Of a stretch of DNA of 64,000 nucleotides, positions 10,806 to 20,849 are shown in pieces. The translations under genes were made by a program, and so were the position numbers. Under the pieces are notes generated by a model, which was not told the DNA's origin, ran no database searches, and worked only from the letters and a program-made list of their open reading frames with translations. The stretch's first letter is position 1. Every line of letters begins with the position of its first letter. The stretch covers positions 27,100,501-27,164,500 of the forward strand of contig CM027385.1 of NCBI GenBank assembly GCA_015680905.1. The letters run 5' to 3'. Source of the stretch: Coptis chinensis (lineage: Eukaryota > Streptophyta > Magnoliopsida > Ranunculales > Ranunculaceae).

Positions 10806-10975
10806 ACCACTTTAGAATATAACTTAGAGGTCTCCGCCAAAAGATCACCAGCCATTTCCCATGCAAATGAAGTCATGTCAGGTTATGAGAGGGCTCTCAA
10901 AGAGAAGCGTCTACGTTCTGATAAGAAGGTTGGTGATCTTTTGGTGGAGACCTCTAAGTTATATTCTAAAGTGGT
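10806..10975. repeat. 44-bp inverted repeat inside the T1 antisense gene
   Basis: 10,806-10,849 is the reverse complement of 10,932-10,975 with a single mismatch (ccgcc against ccacc). T2 has unrelated codons where the left arm sits and lacks the right-arm region through a deletion. The left arm therefore looks like an inverted copy of the right arm pasted over the original sequence. Confidence 0.8.
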
Positions 10976-11849
10976 GTAGGAGGTGAAGAAAAGGTCAGCT
11001 GAAAATGCCATTCGTTTTGCTCTGAGAGTACTTGATGTTTCTAAAGAGTCCTTCAATGCAGCCAAGCAAGTTAAGTTTGAGGAGGCTATTGAGGCTACTG
11101 GGTATGTTTCTTAGTTGGATGATCAGGGGCGGGTGACCAACCTTTTCATCTTATTTCATGATCTGAACACCAGTATCTCAGCTATTCAGAATGAACTGAT
11201 GTCGGATGCCTCCTCATCTTCTGAAGAAGACACCGATGATGACATGCCTCCCGTTCAGCTTCCTTTTTTGCTAGTACCAGTTTCAGGTGAGTGTTCTGTT
11301 CAGCCTTCAACCGTTCTAGCTAATCTAACCACACAGTCAGTTCTTGAGAGTGATCTAGGAGTTCTTGATGATTGTGCAACAGCAAGTACTGATGCTGAAC
11401 CGAAGTTTGATTCTACCCTACTCAACAAGCTAAGTAAAGACTTAGCTCTTCAATTCATGATTTAGAAAACAATTATTTTGAAACAATTATTCTATGGGTC
11501 TGTAATATTGAGCTATGTAGCTCACATACTATTTAATTACTGAGCTCTGTAGCTCTTATAGTTTATGCACGCATTTAAAGCATTTTATGTTATATGACAT
11601 GTACTACTATGCATATTCTACCCCTGATGCCCCCAAAGTTCATTTGGAACAACAATAGGTGACCCTAGTAGGCTAAACAGATTAAAATGAGATATAACCA
11701 GAATCTGATCAGGATATCATGGGAGCCGCTGAAGTTAACTGTAACTGAAAGTTCGATCGCAATAGAGACATAGTGCCCAAAGGAGCTATGTGTCTTTGCG
11801 AAAGTAACTTGGTGCCATGAGCACAACACTGTGTTTAATAACGACAGGT

Positions 11850-11874
11850 CCTATTTATTTAAAAAATAAATAGG
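11850..11874. other. Conserved AT-rich hairpin
   Basis: CCTATTTATTT and AAATAAATAGG form an 11-bp perfect stem around a 3-nt loop. T2 has a 9-bp stem with a different 4-nt loop at 37,762-37,783, so the pairing is kept while the loop changed. Confidence 0.7.
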
Positions 11875-12015
11875 TTATCGCCAGAACAACAGTGGGGGAG
11901 TCTTCCTCAGCGCTATCATGCCAATATAATTCTAGGCCAATGATTGCGTGCTAGGATCTGGATCCAACCCAGATCTTCCCAGCAACCCCTATGTTTGATG
12001 TTATGAGAGCTCCAG

Positions 12016-12205
12016 GAACTGGCATACAGTTCGGGCTCTCAAGAACACTATCTCTTGTTCCAAGTCAAACTGGCATACAATTTACTGAGCAGTTAGTGTG
12101 GTTAGATTCCCTAAAGGCTTAACCCATCGAGGATAATCGCAGTTTGAAAGAACTGACGTACAGTTCAGGCTGCATGGAGATGAGAAAGGAACTAGCATAC
12201 AGTTC
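12016..12205. repeat. Array of four palindromic (stem-loop) motifs, T1 copy
   Basis: Seventeen-bp dyads lie at 12,016-12,032 (GAACTGGCATACAGTTC), 12,067-12,083 (AAACTGGCATACAATTT), 12,150-12,166 (GAACTGACGTACAGTTC) and 12,189-12,205 (GAACTAGCATACAGTTC). Each has outer arms that can also pair: GAGAGC/GCTCTC, AGT/ACT, GCAG/CTGC and AGAAAG/CTTTTC. T2 keeps the same order and the same outer pairs. Confidence 0.8.
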
Positions 12206-12397
12206 AACTTTTCCAAACTCAGTACCACTGGTTCTATATTTTAGAACAGATAGTGAGAAGATAATTCCCTAAAGGCTTAGTCCATTGTGGATAATAATTA
12301 AAGAACTGACGCATGAAATAACTTCGATTGCAAGGTGAGGAACTTTATTGATGACTGGAGAGAATAAACAATGCATAAAGATGCATGAAATAACAAT

Positions 12398-12640
12398 TTA
12401 CTGATTATACTTGCGAAGGTTTTGTGCATTCCATGGTTTGACAAGAACGTTCCCTTCAAAAGTATGTAGGTAGTAAAAACCAGTTTAGCCAACCTTGTTG
12501 ATGATGTATAGTCCTTCCCAGTTGAGCCCAAACTTGCCGTTATGCTCTGGGATCTCATGCAGAACCAGATCGCCAGATTTGAAAGCTCGAATTGAGACTC
12601 TCTTGTCATATGATCTTTTCAAAATCTGCTGATTGGCAGC
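12398..12640 (-). pseudogene. T1 integrase, C-terminal end
   Basis: Read on the minus strand from 12,640, this encodes the end of a Tat integrase (SYDKRVSIRAFKSGDLVL, then LVKPWNAQNLRKYNQ) and stops at 12,398. It matches 36,985-37,217 of T2. It is severed from the rest of integrase (27,201 onward) by F1. The joining flank is GCAGC at 12,636-12,640, nearly repeated at 27,201-27,205 (ACAGC). One internal stop is visible. Confidence 0.8.
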
Positions 12641-14122
12641 TGATAAAAGGAAAAATGATAGTTTTACCTACGAATAAGTGATGAAACTCAAATGTAAGTA
12701 AAACTAAAACTATTTTCCACTTAATATCAAAGTTATCTATTCTCGTTATCAATGCAATATATTTAGAGTAGAGAATTCGTTCCACTCTTAGTCGTTTAGA
12801 TGTAAAGTTTCCTAGTTCGTGTAAGCTAACAAAGTCGTGAGAGTAATGGGATTGAATGTAACTACGATGGTGAATTAACTATTCAAGATGTGATAAATGA
12901 AAAGAAGGCAATTCAATACTAAATTGACAATATGAGGGGGGGATTAGGGGAATTTGATTCCACCTTAATTTGACTTAATAAACTAACGAAGAATTGTCGT
13001 AATCTGAATTGCAATGTTTTCGCATAACAATTGGGTCTATCTAATCCCTAATTGTTCATGGTAATCTCTACCAACTAACAATCAGCATGTGAAGCAATCA
13101 AACCCATTCTCATGGAGAACTAATTACTTTCTAGAATGGAATAGATTACTATGACCATTTCTACTCTAATCGAAATCAAGTTTCATAAAGGTTTCCTCAA
13201 ACCCCTCTAATGGAGGTTTTAGCCTTGAATCATTATACTATCATTTCTACAACAAGAACAATAAGAACAAGTCATTATTGAATAAGTAACTAAACTTTAT
13301 AAATCAAATAGAACAATAGTCTAATGATTCGAAATGAATTAATATTGAATTAAAACTAAGATTATGAATAACTAATTATCAATTTAAGACAAACTAAATC
13401 TATGAATTAAGTGTTGAATTCGAAACTTAACTTGAAATATAAACTAAGTAATTGATTCTAAAAGCTAAATTCTTGTTCTAAAACTAATTTCTTGATAACT
13501 AACTAGATAAAAACTAAGTTCTTGGATAATTGACTAAGTAACTTAAGAGTTAAGCCTTAGTCTCTTTATTTAGAAGAGACTAGATCCACAATTTTGTGCA
13601 TAGATTGAGGAGCCATGTTTTGGGCCAGAAAATCGAGCCCAAAACCTGATTACTTCAGTCCACAAAGGGGTTTTCAGTTGTAAATAACTTAAACAACCTT
13701 TTCATCCACTTTTGCTCTTCTGATTGGATCAAGGCTTATACCATTAGAAAGCTCGTTCTGATCCGGTCGTTTTGACATATGGTAGACCCAATTCCGAGGT
13801 CTAAGTCCAAAGATACAGCCTTTGGAAGTTCTGCTAACTTTTGTGCGTTATTTCTGCCCTCGTTAACTTTGACTTTTCATCTTTGACCGGGCTTTAAAAT
13901 GGCTTTTTCTCCTTGAATCTTGGCCTTTAATCATAGAACTTCTTAGCAACCAACCTTTGCTCCTTTATCTCGAAAAAGGGACGCATTTCTACACATATTC
14001 GACTCCAATGCCTGAAATACATAAGAACACGATAACAGTCCTAACTTTTACTTATTAATCACATAATTGGTCTAAAAGTAATATTGTTTAGGGGTTAAAA
14101 CTACAGTTTTGGGCTCTTATCA
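12641..14122 (-). repeat. F1 3' LTR
   Basis: TGATAAAAGG...CTCTTATCA. The right edge meets a polypurine tract that is G-rich on the element strand, so this is the 3' LTR of a minus-strand element. It matches 25,719-27,200 almost base for base, with scattered substitutions. Confidence 0.9.
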
Positions 14123-14136
14123 AACCACCCCCAAAC
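14123..14136 (-). other. F1 polypurine tract
   Basis: The element strand reads GTTTGGGGGTGGTT immediately before the 3' LTR (TGATAAGAGCC). The upstream sequence CTTTAGGACAAGCAAAATGC is also typical of this position. F3 has the identical tract at 62,838-62,851. Confidence 0.85.
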
Positions 14137-16984
14137 AGCATTTTGCTTGTCCTAAAGCAAATATGAGAAATTAGAATAAGTGACCAAAAATGGAGTTCTA
14201 ACTAATCTCGTTTCGCCGAGTGCGATTACATTGACCATATGCAACAAGGCTTTAAACGACTAGGAATTCCCTAGTGGATGAGTTATAGCCTCGTGAGAGT
14301 TTTCTAGTGAAGGTACTCACAAACTTCATCTATACTACAACGACTAAGAAATAAAACTATTGTTTCCTTATTTATTCTCAAATGTCTATACATCTCACTA
14401 GCAATGAATACAGAATAATCAAGTCGAAACCTAAGCTAATATATGCATAATAATCAATAATCTACGAATAAACATATATACAATGAGTAATGCTATGTAA
14501 TGCACTAACAGGTCCGTTTGTGAAACTTTAGAATAACGTCCTTAAGTAGGTCCTCACATAAATGTCAAGACAAAAACACTCTGATTTTTCCGCTCAAGTT
14601 TTGCTATCCCAGTGTGCAGTGGGCACACTTTACCTTACAATCTCAATGACACACAAGAAAGCCGAAGTTGATCAAACACATCGGCCACTTACTATCACAC
14701 TAACCTATTCCTAATTGAGGTAGAGGTCTTTATTAGGTGTTACGGGGATTAGGTGATGGTTTAAGAATGAAGGAAATGGATATTCAAAAAGAACCAGTCT
14801 GAGATAATAGAGTCTTCATATTATCTAACTAGAGAAGACCTTGTTCTTTACTTTGCTTCTACACTTTGTTTCGATCCTTAGCCATTTTTTTTTTTTTTCT
14901 TTGGCTTTTGACTTCTTTGATTATGTTTTTGGAGTTCTAACTCTTTATTTATTTATATATATTTTTTATTTGGATGGAAACTTTCTTTTCTTATTTGAAG
15001 CAACTAACAAATTCTTGATTTCAAAGGTCTTTCTCTTTTCTATTCTTCATCTCTATTCTCAAACTCATTCAAAGAATGGGTAGGCTGATTTTTATTTTTA
15101 TTTTGTTTTGTAAAGGGTAAAGGATTTGCGGTTTACGAAAGGCTAAAGAAAGGCTCAGAGGGGCAACTAGCGGAAAATAATTTCATAAGGTTTGAATTTC
15201 TGGCAATATCAATCCAAAGAGGGCCTAAATTCTCGCTTAGGATATGGCATAGTGATCAAGCAAGTGGACGTGTGATTTCTCTATTCAGAATTTACTTCTC
15301 CCTTGTGTCATTTCTCACATATTTCACTCATATAAGGCTTTAAGCTATATTCTCACAGGATTTGTAGAATAAGTATACTAGCCTAGATTTCAGAAACTTA
15401 CTGTTAATACAAACATAGATACTTATACAATATATTTATAGAAAGATGCAAAAATTATTATCTACATATCAACCTGAGTTTCTAAAAATTATTTTAATGC
15501 AAAAGCTAACATGAAACTTCTAGATTATTAAGAGCATAGAAGAAAACAATACCAATATTCCTAAGTGTATAACATAACTTTTTATTTATATTTTTGATTT
15601 TTTTTTATTAGAAAACAAGTGCATATTATACTATCTATATCCTAACAGATGCCTTAAATTACGCATGTTTCTATGCCACCCCAAAACAAAAAGCATGCTT
15701 TGTCCTCAAAGTATTGAAATAAAAAGAGTAGAAAATACCATGGAAACGCGTGAAATTTTGGAACATCTATTAAACAAAGTTAAAACATACTAATATAGAT
15801 AAATAAAAATAGACATAACTCTATATGAGTTCCACCGTTATAGGGTTAACAAGAAGTAAATTGCTTGGGACATAAGCAGACGCGAACAAAAATAAAAACT
15901 TACCTCCTATCCAGCATTTAGGCGTTGTCAACTTCTTCTATAAAGAAGTGAGGTTCCTTCGCATCTTGCCATGCCAAGACTGTCTCCATGTATCATCAAC
16001 TCGTGCTAACCAGTAGATGTTGCCATCCTAACTGCAGGATCCTGTTGCGGAACCATCCTTCATAGGTCTCGCTTTATAACAAGTCTTCGAAAGACTGCTC
16101 AGGTATGATTGTAGGAGATGTCATCACAACAAATACTCTCTAAAAGTGTTGCAAACAACCCTGGAAAAACTCACAAAAAAAATCAGAAGTTGAAGTGGCT
16201 GCGAAGGGCAAGGCGCGGGGTGCGCTCCTATCTTGGTCGAGGTCCAGACACTACAACGCAGGGTGCGCTCAGAATTGGTCTAGGGTGCGGGGTGTGCTCC
16301 TGTCTTACTCGAGTTCCAGGTGTTTCAGCACAGGGTGCGCTCGAATTTAGCCTGTATAGGGCACAGGGTGCGCTCCGTATAACTTGAGTGCTCTGCAGTG
16401 AAAAACTAAGAGGAAAGTGAGGAGTGTAAGGTGAGAGGTGTGGGTTGTGAGTGTAGAGTGAATCAGGTATTTATAGGGTTTTAGTTTCTAAAACGAATAT
16501 CCACAAGTTGCCAAAATTTTTAAGGCAATTGCCGGAAACAAAATATTCTAAAACCAAAACGGAAACAAGTTAGGTGCATATTCCGAATATAAACCAATAA
16601 CTTTTTGGTTGAATTCAAAGTAGCAACTTCCTAATTCTATTCATTGAAATTCCATCACTACAACAATATACAATCTTAGCCACACCAATATTGGTAACAT
16701 TCCCAACGACTCATATTTCCACGGTTTTCAAAATTTAACCTCTAAATGGTGGATAAGATAAAAACAATGCTAAAAATAATCAAACCACCACCAAACAATT
16801 CAGGAAGGTGGGATTCATGGAAAAATCATCACATGCTTGGACAAAAACTAAATTAGATTAAAAATTCAACTAAGGATCAAATATTCAAAAACAAATACAT
16901 AATTCAAATCTAACTAATAAACTAAACAACTCGGAATAAAATTCTACAAAAACAAGGAAACTTCCTAAATCCAAAACAACTACA
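14137..16984 (-). other. F1 3' internal region, non-coding
   Basis: Positions 14,137-15,260 match 62,852-64,000 of F3. The region is AT-rich with long T runs at 14,880-15,110. Open frames here are short or low-complexity, and I credit none. It contains a set of GGGTGCGCTC words (16,216-16,376) and a CCACCACCAAAC run at 16,785, a degenerate second copy of the polypurine-tract word. Confidence 0.7.
16216..16376. repeat. Five interspersed GGGTGCGCTC words
   Basis: The word GGGTGCGCTC, or GGGTGTGCTC once, occurs at about 16,217, 16,261, 16,290, 16,334 and 16,367, spaced 29-44 bp apart with unlike spacers. The plus-strand open frame across it (16,118-16,387) gains its repeated QGAL residues only from this repeat. 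Confidence 0.6.
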
Positions 16985-17927
16985 CTACTCGCCATGAGAG
17001 GAAGATGGTCCAACGTCGTCAGTCCTACGTCGACGACGCTCATGCCTATCAGAGTCGTTAGAAACAGGACTCTGATAAGGTGGCAAGCGCCTAAGGACTT
17101 TGTCTTGGAACTGTCGCTGTCCCTCCATAAATTCCCTCATCTCTACCCAATGCTCATCTTGGCGCTGGACGTTCGTCTCCACAGTCTTCTGCAGGTTCAC
17201 ATTTTCATCATGAATGGCAACCTGCCTATTCCGCAAGTCTTCATAAATATGGTTCAGGGAACGCAAACCACGATGCAGCACTGACATGCGTTCCATATCA
17301 GAATTACAATTCTCCAAGGCATTGGCATCAAAACATGTCGTGTCCTCCTCCTCATCACCCAAATTAACATTTTCTACAACCCTTTCTCTAGGCAATCACC
17401 ACATTTTCTGAATACATTTCGTATAAGCAATTGCATTTGCATACAACTTCAACATAGTCTGCTCAGTTTTCGGTTTCTCACCAAAAGATGTACATCATCA
17501 TCTTAGTAATTAAAGCAGGAAAGGGTGTGGTACAAGGTGGCCCCTTGGCTCAATGCCCAGAACATGAGTTAACTCGGAAGCACACACTTCTCTCTTCGCA
17601 CCATTCAACTTCACAAAAATCTTCCTACCCACGATTTCCCATTTTTTATAAAAATTCAAAACCAAATCCTCATTGGTAAAAATTGTTCTCCTTATACCAT
17701 AACCTTTGCCAACTCCTTTGTTTCATTTCGCCATCGCAAAACGGTGCAAAATGTTCCGTTTTGAAAGCTTGTTCCGGGTGGATTTTTCGTTTTTGGGCCA
17801 TTGAGTATTGGATTTCGAAATGTGGGTTTGAATAAGGTGGGGGAGAGTAAATGGAACAAGGAATCAAAATTTGGGTTGAGTGGAGTGGTCGGAATCGGTG
17901 GTGATTTGTTTTTGGTGGTGTTTCCAT
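16985..17927 (-). pseudogene. F1 accessory ORF downstream of integrase (frameshifted)
   Basis: The reading runs from about 17,927, or from an internal ATG at 17,804 (MAQKRKIHPEQAFKTEHFAP), to a stop at 16,985. At least two frameshifts break it, near 17,675 and 17,510. The last 136 codons are open (17,395-16,985). They begin MPRERVVENVNLGDEEEDTT and are rich in Glu/Gln/Asn with a coiled-coil look (LQKTVETNVQRQDEHW), ending in a basic RRRRR stretch and SSSHGE. Athila-type elements often carry an extra ORF here, sometimes called env-like, but I see no signal peptide or membrane segment. The layout recalls plant-transposon proteins of the Transposase_32 kind. That is a weak guess. Confidence 0.5.
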
Positions 17928-18845
17928 GGTTTAATGTAGGTATGGAGATGTGTAGAAGATGAATGTGAAAACAAATAGCGAAATGGGAGTAAGGGAAACC
18001 TTTTGGCGTGGTGGTTTTTGGGTTTTCTTTTTGTTTTGTTTTGTTTTTTTTTTTGGTTAGGGTTTAATGGAGGCATGAAAGAGGAATCGTGAACTGGTTT
18101 TGGGTGTGAAGAAGACGCACGTGTGCGGCACATGCCTGCGAGATTTAGGCCCAAGCCCAATAAATTTCGAAAAATAACCATTTTATCCTTATGCGCGCAA
18201 ACTTCAAACTAAAATTCTCGATTCGTTAACGGTCCGAATTTTGCGAATGAGATATGAAAACAATCAGGAGAGAATTTCCAATCCATTGATCCATAAAATA
18301 CTCAATTCTAACCGTGGTTGACATATAAAAAGGTGGAAAATACCTCGAAGTGCGTGAATGACGTAAGTTATGTGAACAAATGAAATCTAAATTTATAGAT
18401 AATATCAACCCGAATCAAAATACAATTTAATGACATAAGCAACAAAAATGGAAAGTTGAGCAATCAAGGATGGAAAGACCAACACCCCACCCCCAAACAA
18501 ATTTTATAGAACAGAGTTTAGAAAATTTGTTTTAAACGTGAGTCTTTTAAAGTCAGATTCCCGAGACTTCCTAGATTACTATTTTTATGGTTTTAATATT
18601 TTTTACTTTTTATGAATAAGATTTAATATAAAGGAAAACAATAAGAAATAAAGACGTAAATCACTCTATAGATAAACATGACTAAAAAACCGAGAAAACA
18701 TGCGAGAGTGGAAAGTGTGAATTATGTTAAATGTGGACTTAGGATCCGGTACTTACAGCCACACACTCCAATAGAAGGGCCCGTTACCTGAATGGTGCAC
18801 TTACCAATATATGTAAGTGAAAGGAAGTACATCAAACAACAAAGG
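17928..18845 (-). other. F1 spacer between integrase and accessory ORF
   Basis: No gene is seen. It holds a G-rich run on the element strand at 18,488-18,500 (TTTGGGGGTGGGG), resembling an internal polypurine tract. The block 18,485-18,835 is conserved in F0. Confidence 0.6.
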
Positions 18846-20260
18846 TCAGTCCTCATAGATAGGGTCCTGTAAAAGGACTTCCTCCACATCAGGGGACATT
18901 AACTCGTGAAAATGTTTTAACCGTTGGCTATTGACTTGAAAGGTACTGTTGTCCTTGGGATTTACCAAGGTCATTGCCCCGTAAGGGGTGACTTCAGTAA
19001 CCAGAAAAGGACCAGACCAACGAGTTTTTAATTTCCCGGGAAAAATATGAAACGAGAGTTATAAAGCAAGACCTTTTGACCAACCACAAACTCTTTGCAC
19101 AAGATTTGCTTATCATGAACACGTTTCATGTTAGCTTTATAATCCTTCGCGAGATCATAAGAATCGCTACAAATTTCTTTAAGCTCATTCAATTGCAACT
19201 TGCGCTTGACACCCGCTTCATCAAAATTGAAGTTAAGGCTTTTTATAGCCCACATAGCACAGTGCTCCAATTCAACGCGCAAATGACAAGGTTTCCCAAA
19301 TACAAGTCTGAAGGGAGACATACTTATAGAAGTTTTAAAAGCAGTCCTATACGCCCATAAGGCATCCGTTAGATGCTTAGACCAATCTTTCCTATCAGGA
19401 TTTACAGTTGTTTTTAAGATTTTTTTGATTTCCCTATTAGAAACTTCTACTTGTCCACTAGTTTGTGGATGATAAGGAGTTCCCACCTTATATATAACTC
19501 CATACTTTTTAACTAGAGACGCAACAACTCTGTTACAAAAATATGTTCCACCATCACTAATGATGGCTTTAGGAATTCCAAACCGACAGAAAATGTATTC
19601 CTTAACAAAAAACACAATTGTCTTATAGTCATTACTACGGCAAGCCATGACCTCTATCCATTTAGACATATAGTCCACAACAGCTAGAATATAAATAAAA
19701 CCATGGGAAATAGGAAAAGGACCCATGAAATCAATGCCCCATATATCAAAAATTTCTACCACCATGATGGGATTTAATGGCATCATATTACACTTAGTGA
19801 TTTGCCCAAGTTGTTGGCAATGAACACACGTCTTGCAATGCACTTGGGCATCTTTAAAAAGGGTAAGCCAATAAAACCCACATTAAAGAATTTTAGCAGT
19901 TGTTTTCATATCACTAAAATGGCTACCACACTCTTTGTCATGGTAGAATGATAAAACCTCATTATATTCCCACTTGGGAATACAACGACGAATAATCTGA
20001 TCTGCATAATACTTAAAAAGGTAGGGCTCATCCCAGTAGTATAACTTAACTCTTGCCAAGAACTACTTACATTCATTTCTTGACCAAACATCAGGAATAA
20101 TATCAGAAGCTAAATAATTCACAATGTCAGCATACCATGGTGTAGAAAAAATAGCATACAGATGCTCATCAGGAAAAGAGTCAGGCATGGACTCAGAATC
20201 ACTATCATCGTCATTTGTTAGTCTAGATAAGTGGTCGGCAACTACATTTTTGACCCCATA
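18846..20260 (-). pseudogene. F1 integrase
   Basis: The zinc-binding N-terminus includes HDKECGSHF and CKTCVHCQQ. The catalytic core keeps all three acidic residues: Asp in WGIDFMGPF (codon 19,732-19,730), Asp in IISDGGTYF and Glu in VEVSNREIK. The C-terminal part has KVLLYNSR and LLQDPIYED and stops at 18,846. Integrase inserts the cDNA into the genome. The central 271 codons (19,843-19,028) are open, but stops occur upstream (about 19,885 and 20,070) and one near 19,028, so the domain is not whole. Compared with F2's integrase, this copy retains a complete active site. Confidence 0.8.
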
Positions 20261-20305
20261 TTTGTCCTTAATTTCTAAGGTGAAGTATTGCAGGAGCAGA
20301 ATCCA

Positions 20306-20849
20306 CTAGATCAATCTCTGTTTAGCATCCTTCTTTGTGAGAAGGTACCTAAGGGCTGCATGGTCCATATAAACTAAAGTTTTAGTAACAACCAAATAAG
20401 GATGAAACTTATCTAAAGCATAAATGAGAGCTAAGAATTCTTTTTTCGTAGTTGTATAATTCATTTGAGCACCGTTTAAAGTTTTACTAGCATAACAAAT
20501 GACAGTGGACTTATTATCTAGTTTCTGACCTAACACAGCACCAACGGTATAATCACTAGCATCACACATGAGTTCGAAATGTTTAGGCCAATCGGGAGGC
20601 TGTATAATGGGTGCAGGTACTAAAGCGGCTTTTAAAGTTTCAAAAGCCTGTTTACAATTATAATTGAAATAAAAAATGACATCCTTTAAAAACAAATTAG
20701 TCAAAGGCCTATATATTTTTGAAAAATCTTTGATAAAACGCCTATAAAAACCTGCTTGGCCTAGAAAGGCTCTAATATCACAGACAATCTGTGGTATAGG
20801 TAGAGACGCTATCTTAGCTAGTTTGGCCTTATCTACTTTGATGCCATCA
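20306..20849 (-). pseudogene. F1 RT C-terminus and RNase H
   Basis: The frame resumes directly at the edge of the solo LTR (20,850) with the connection region (IRAFLGQAGFYRRFIKDF) and enters RNase H (FELMCDASDYTVGAVLGQ; YTTTKKEFLALIYALDKF; YMDHAALRYLL). The 132-codon open frame at 20,704-20,306 covers most of RNase H and ends in a stop at WILL. RNase H removes the RNA template during reverse transcription. Its RT partner lies beyond the LTR at 22,344 onward. Confidence 0.8.

Larger units (their letters stand above)
8738..11465 (+). pseudogene. T1 antisense gene: 'putative gypsy type transposon'-like protein with coiled-coil tail
   Basis: This gene lies on the strand opposite T1's gag-pol. 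I infer three exons, 8,738-9,278, 9,355-10,390 and 10,464-11,465. Exon 1 starts MNPNWSLINFGDLSSLELI and holds the domain LTLPFHPLLRECLIHFNLAL...WVFGYFYEV. That pattern resembles the plant Pfam family 'putative gypsy type transposon' (PF04195, named from memory). Exon 2 is low-complexity and rich in Ser/Pro/Asp. Exon 3 is a long Glu/Lys-rich coiled coil (10,490-10,980) with an acidic end. Damage includes a lost intron-1 donor, TAG stops near 9,418, 10,977 and 11,113, and a 1-bp frameshift near 10,180 compared with T2. The function of such proteins is unknown to me. A nuclear or Gag-associated role is a guess. Confidence 0.7.
11466..12397. other. T1 region between convergent antisense gene and integrase
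   Basis: This non-coding stretch of about 930 bp lies between the stop of the antisense gene and the stop of integrase. It holds the AT-rich hairpin (11,850-11,874) and the palindrome array (12,016-12,205). A direct repeat containing ccctaaaggctta occurs at about 12,106 and 12,268. T2 preserves the whole arrangement at 37,218-38,161. Confidence 0.75.

Noticed and set aside
8738..11465. Active DNA transposase, as the family name 'putative gypsy type transposon' might suggest
   Set aside because: No catalytic triad or DNA-binding motif is visible. The name reflects where the family was first seen, and the gene sits in a retrotransposon.
12016..12205. CRISPR-like array reading of the palindromes
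   Set aside because: Repeats are imperfect, spacers are of unequal length (17-67 bp), no cas genes exist and the host is a plant.
14841..15083. Phe/Leu-rich 80-codon open frame that looks like membrane segments
   Set aside because: It lies in T-rich non-coding DNA of F1's 3' region. The hydrophobic residues come from T runs, and the matching part of F3 does not keep the frame.
16118..16387. 89-codon frame with repeated QGAL words
   Set aside because: The repetition comes from the GGGTGCGCTC words and the frame is on the strand opposite the element's genes. F0 has no counterpart.
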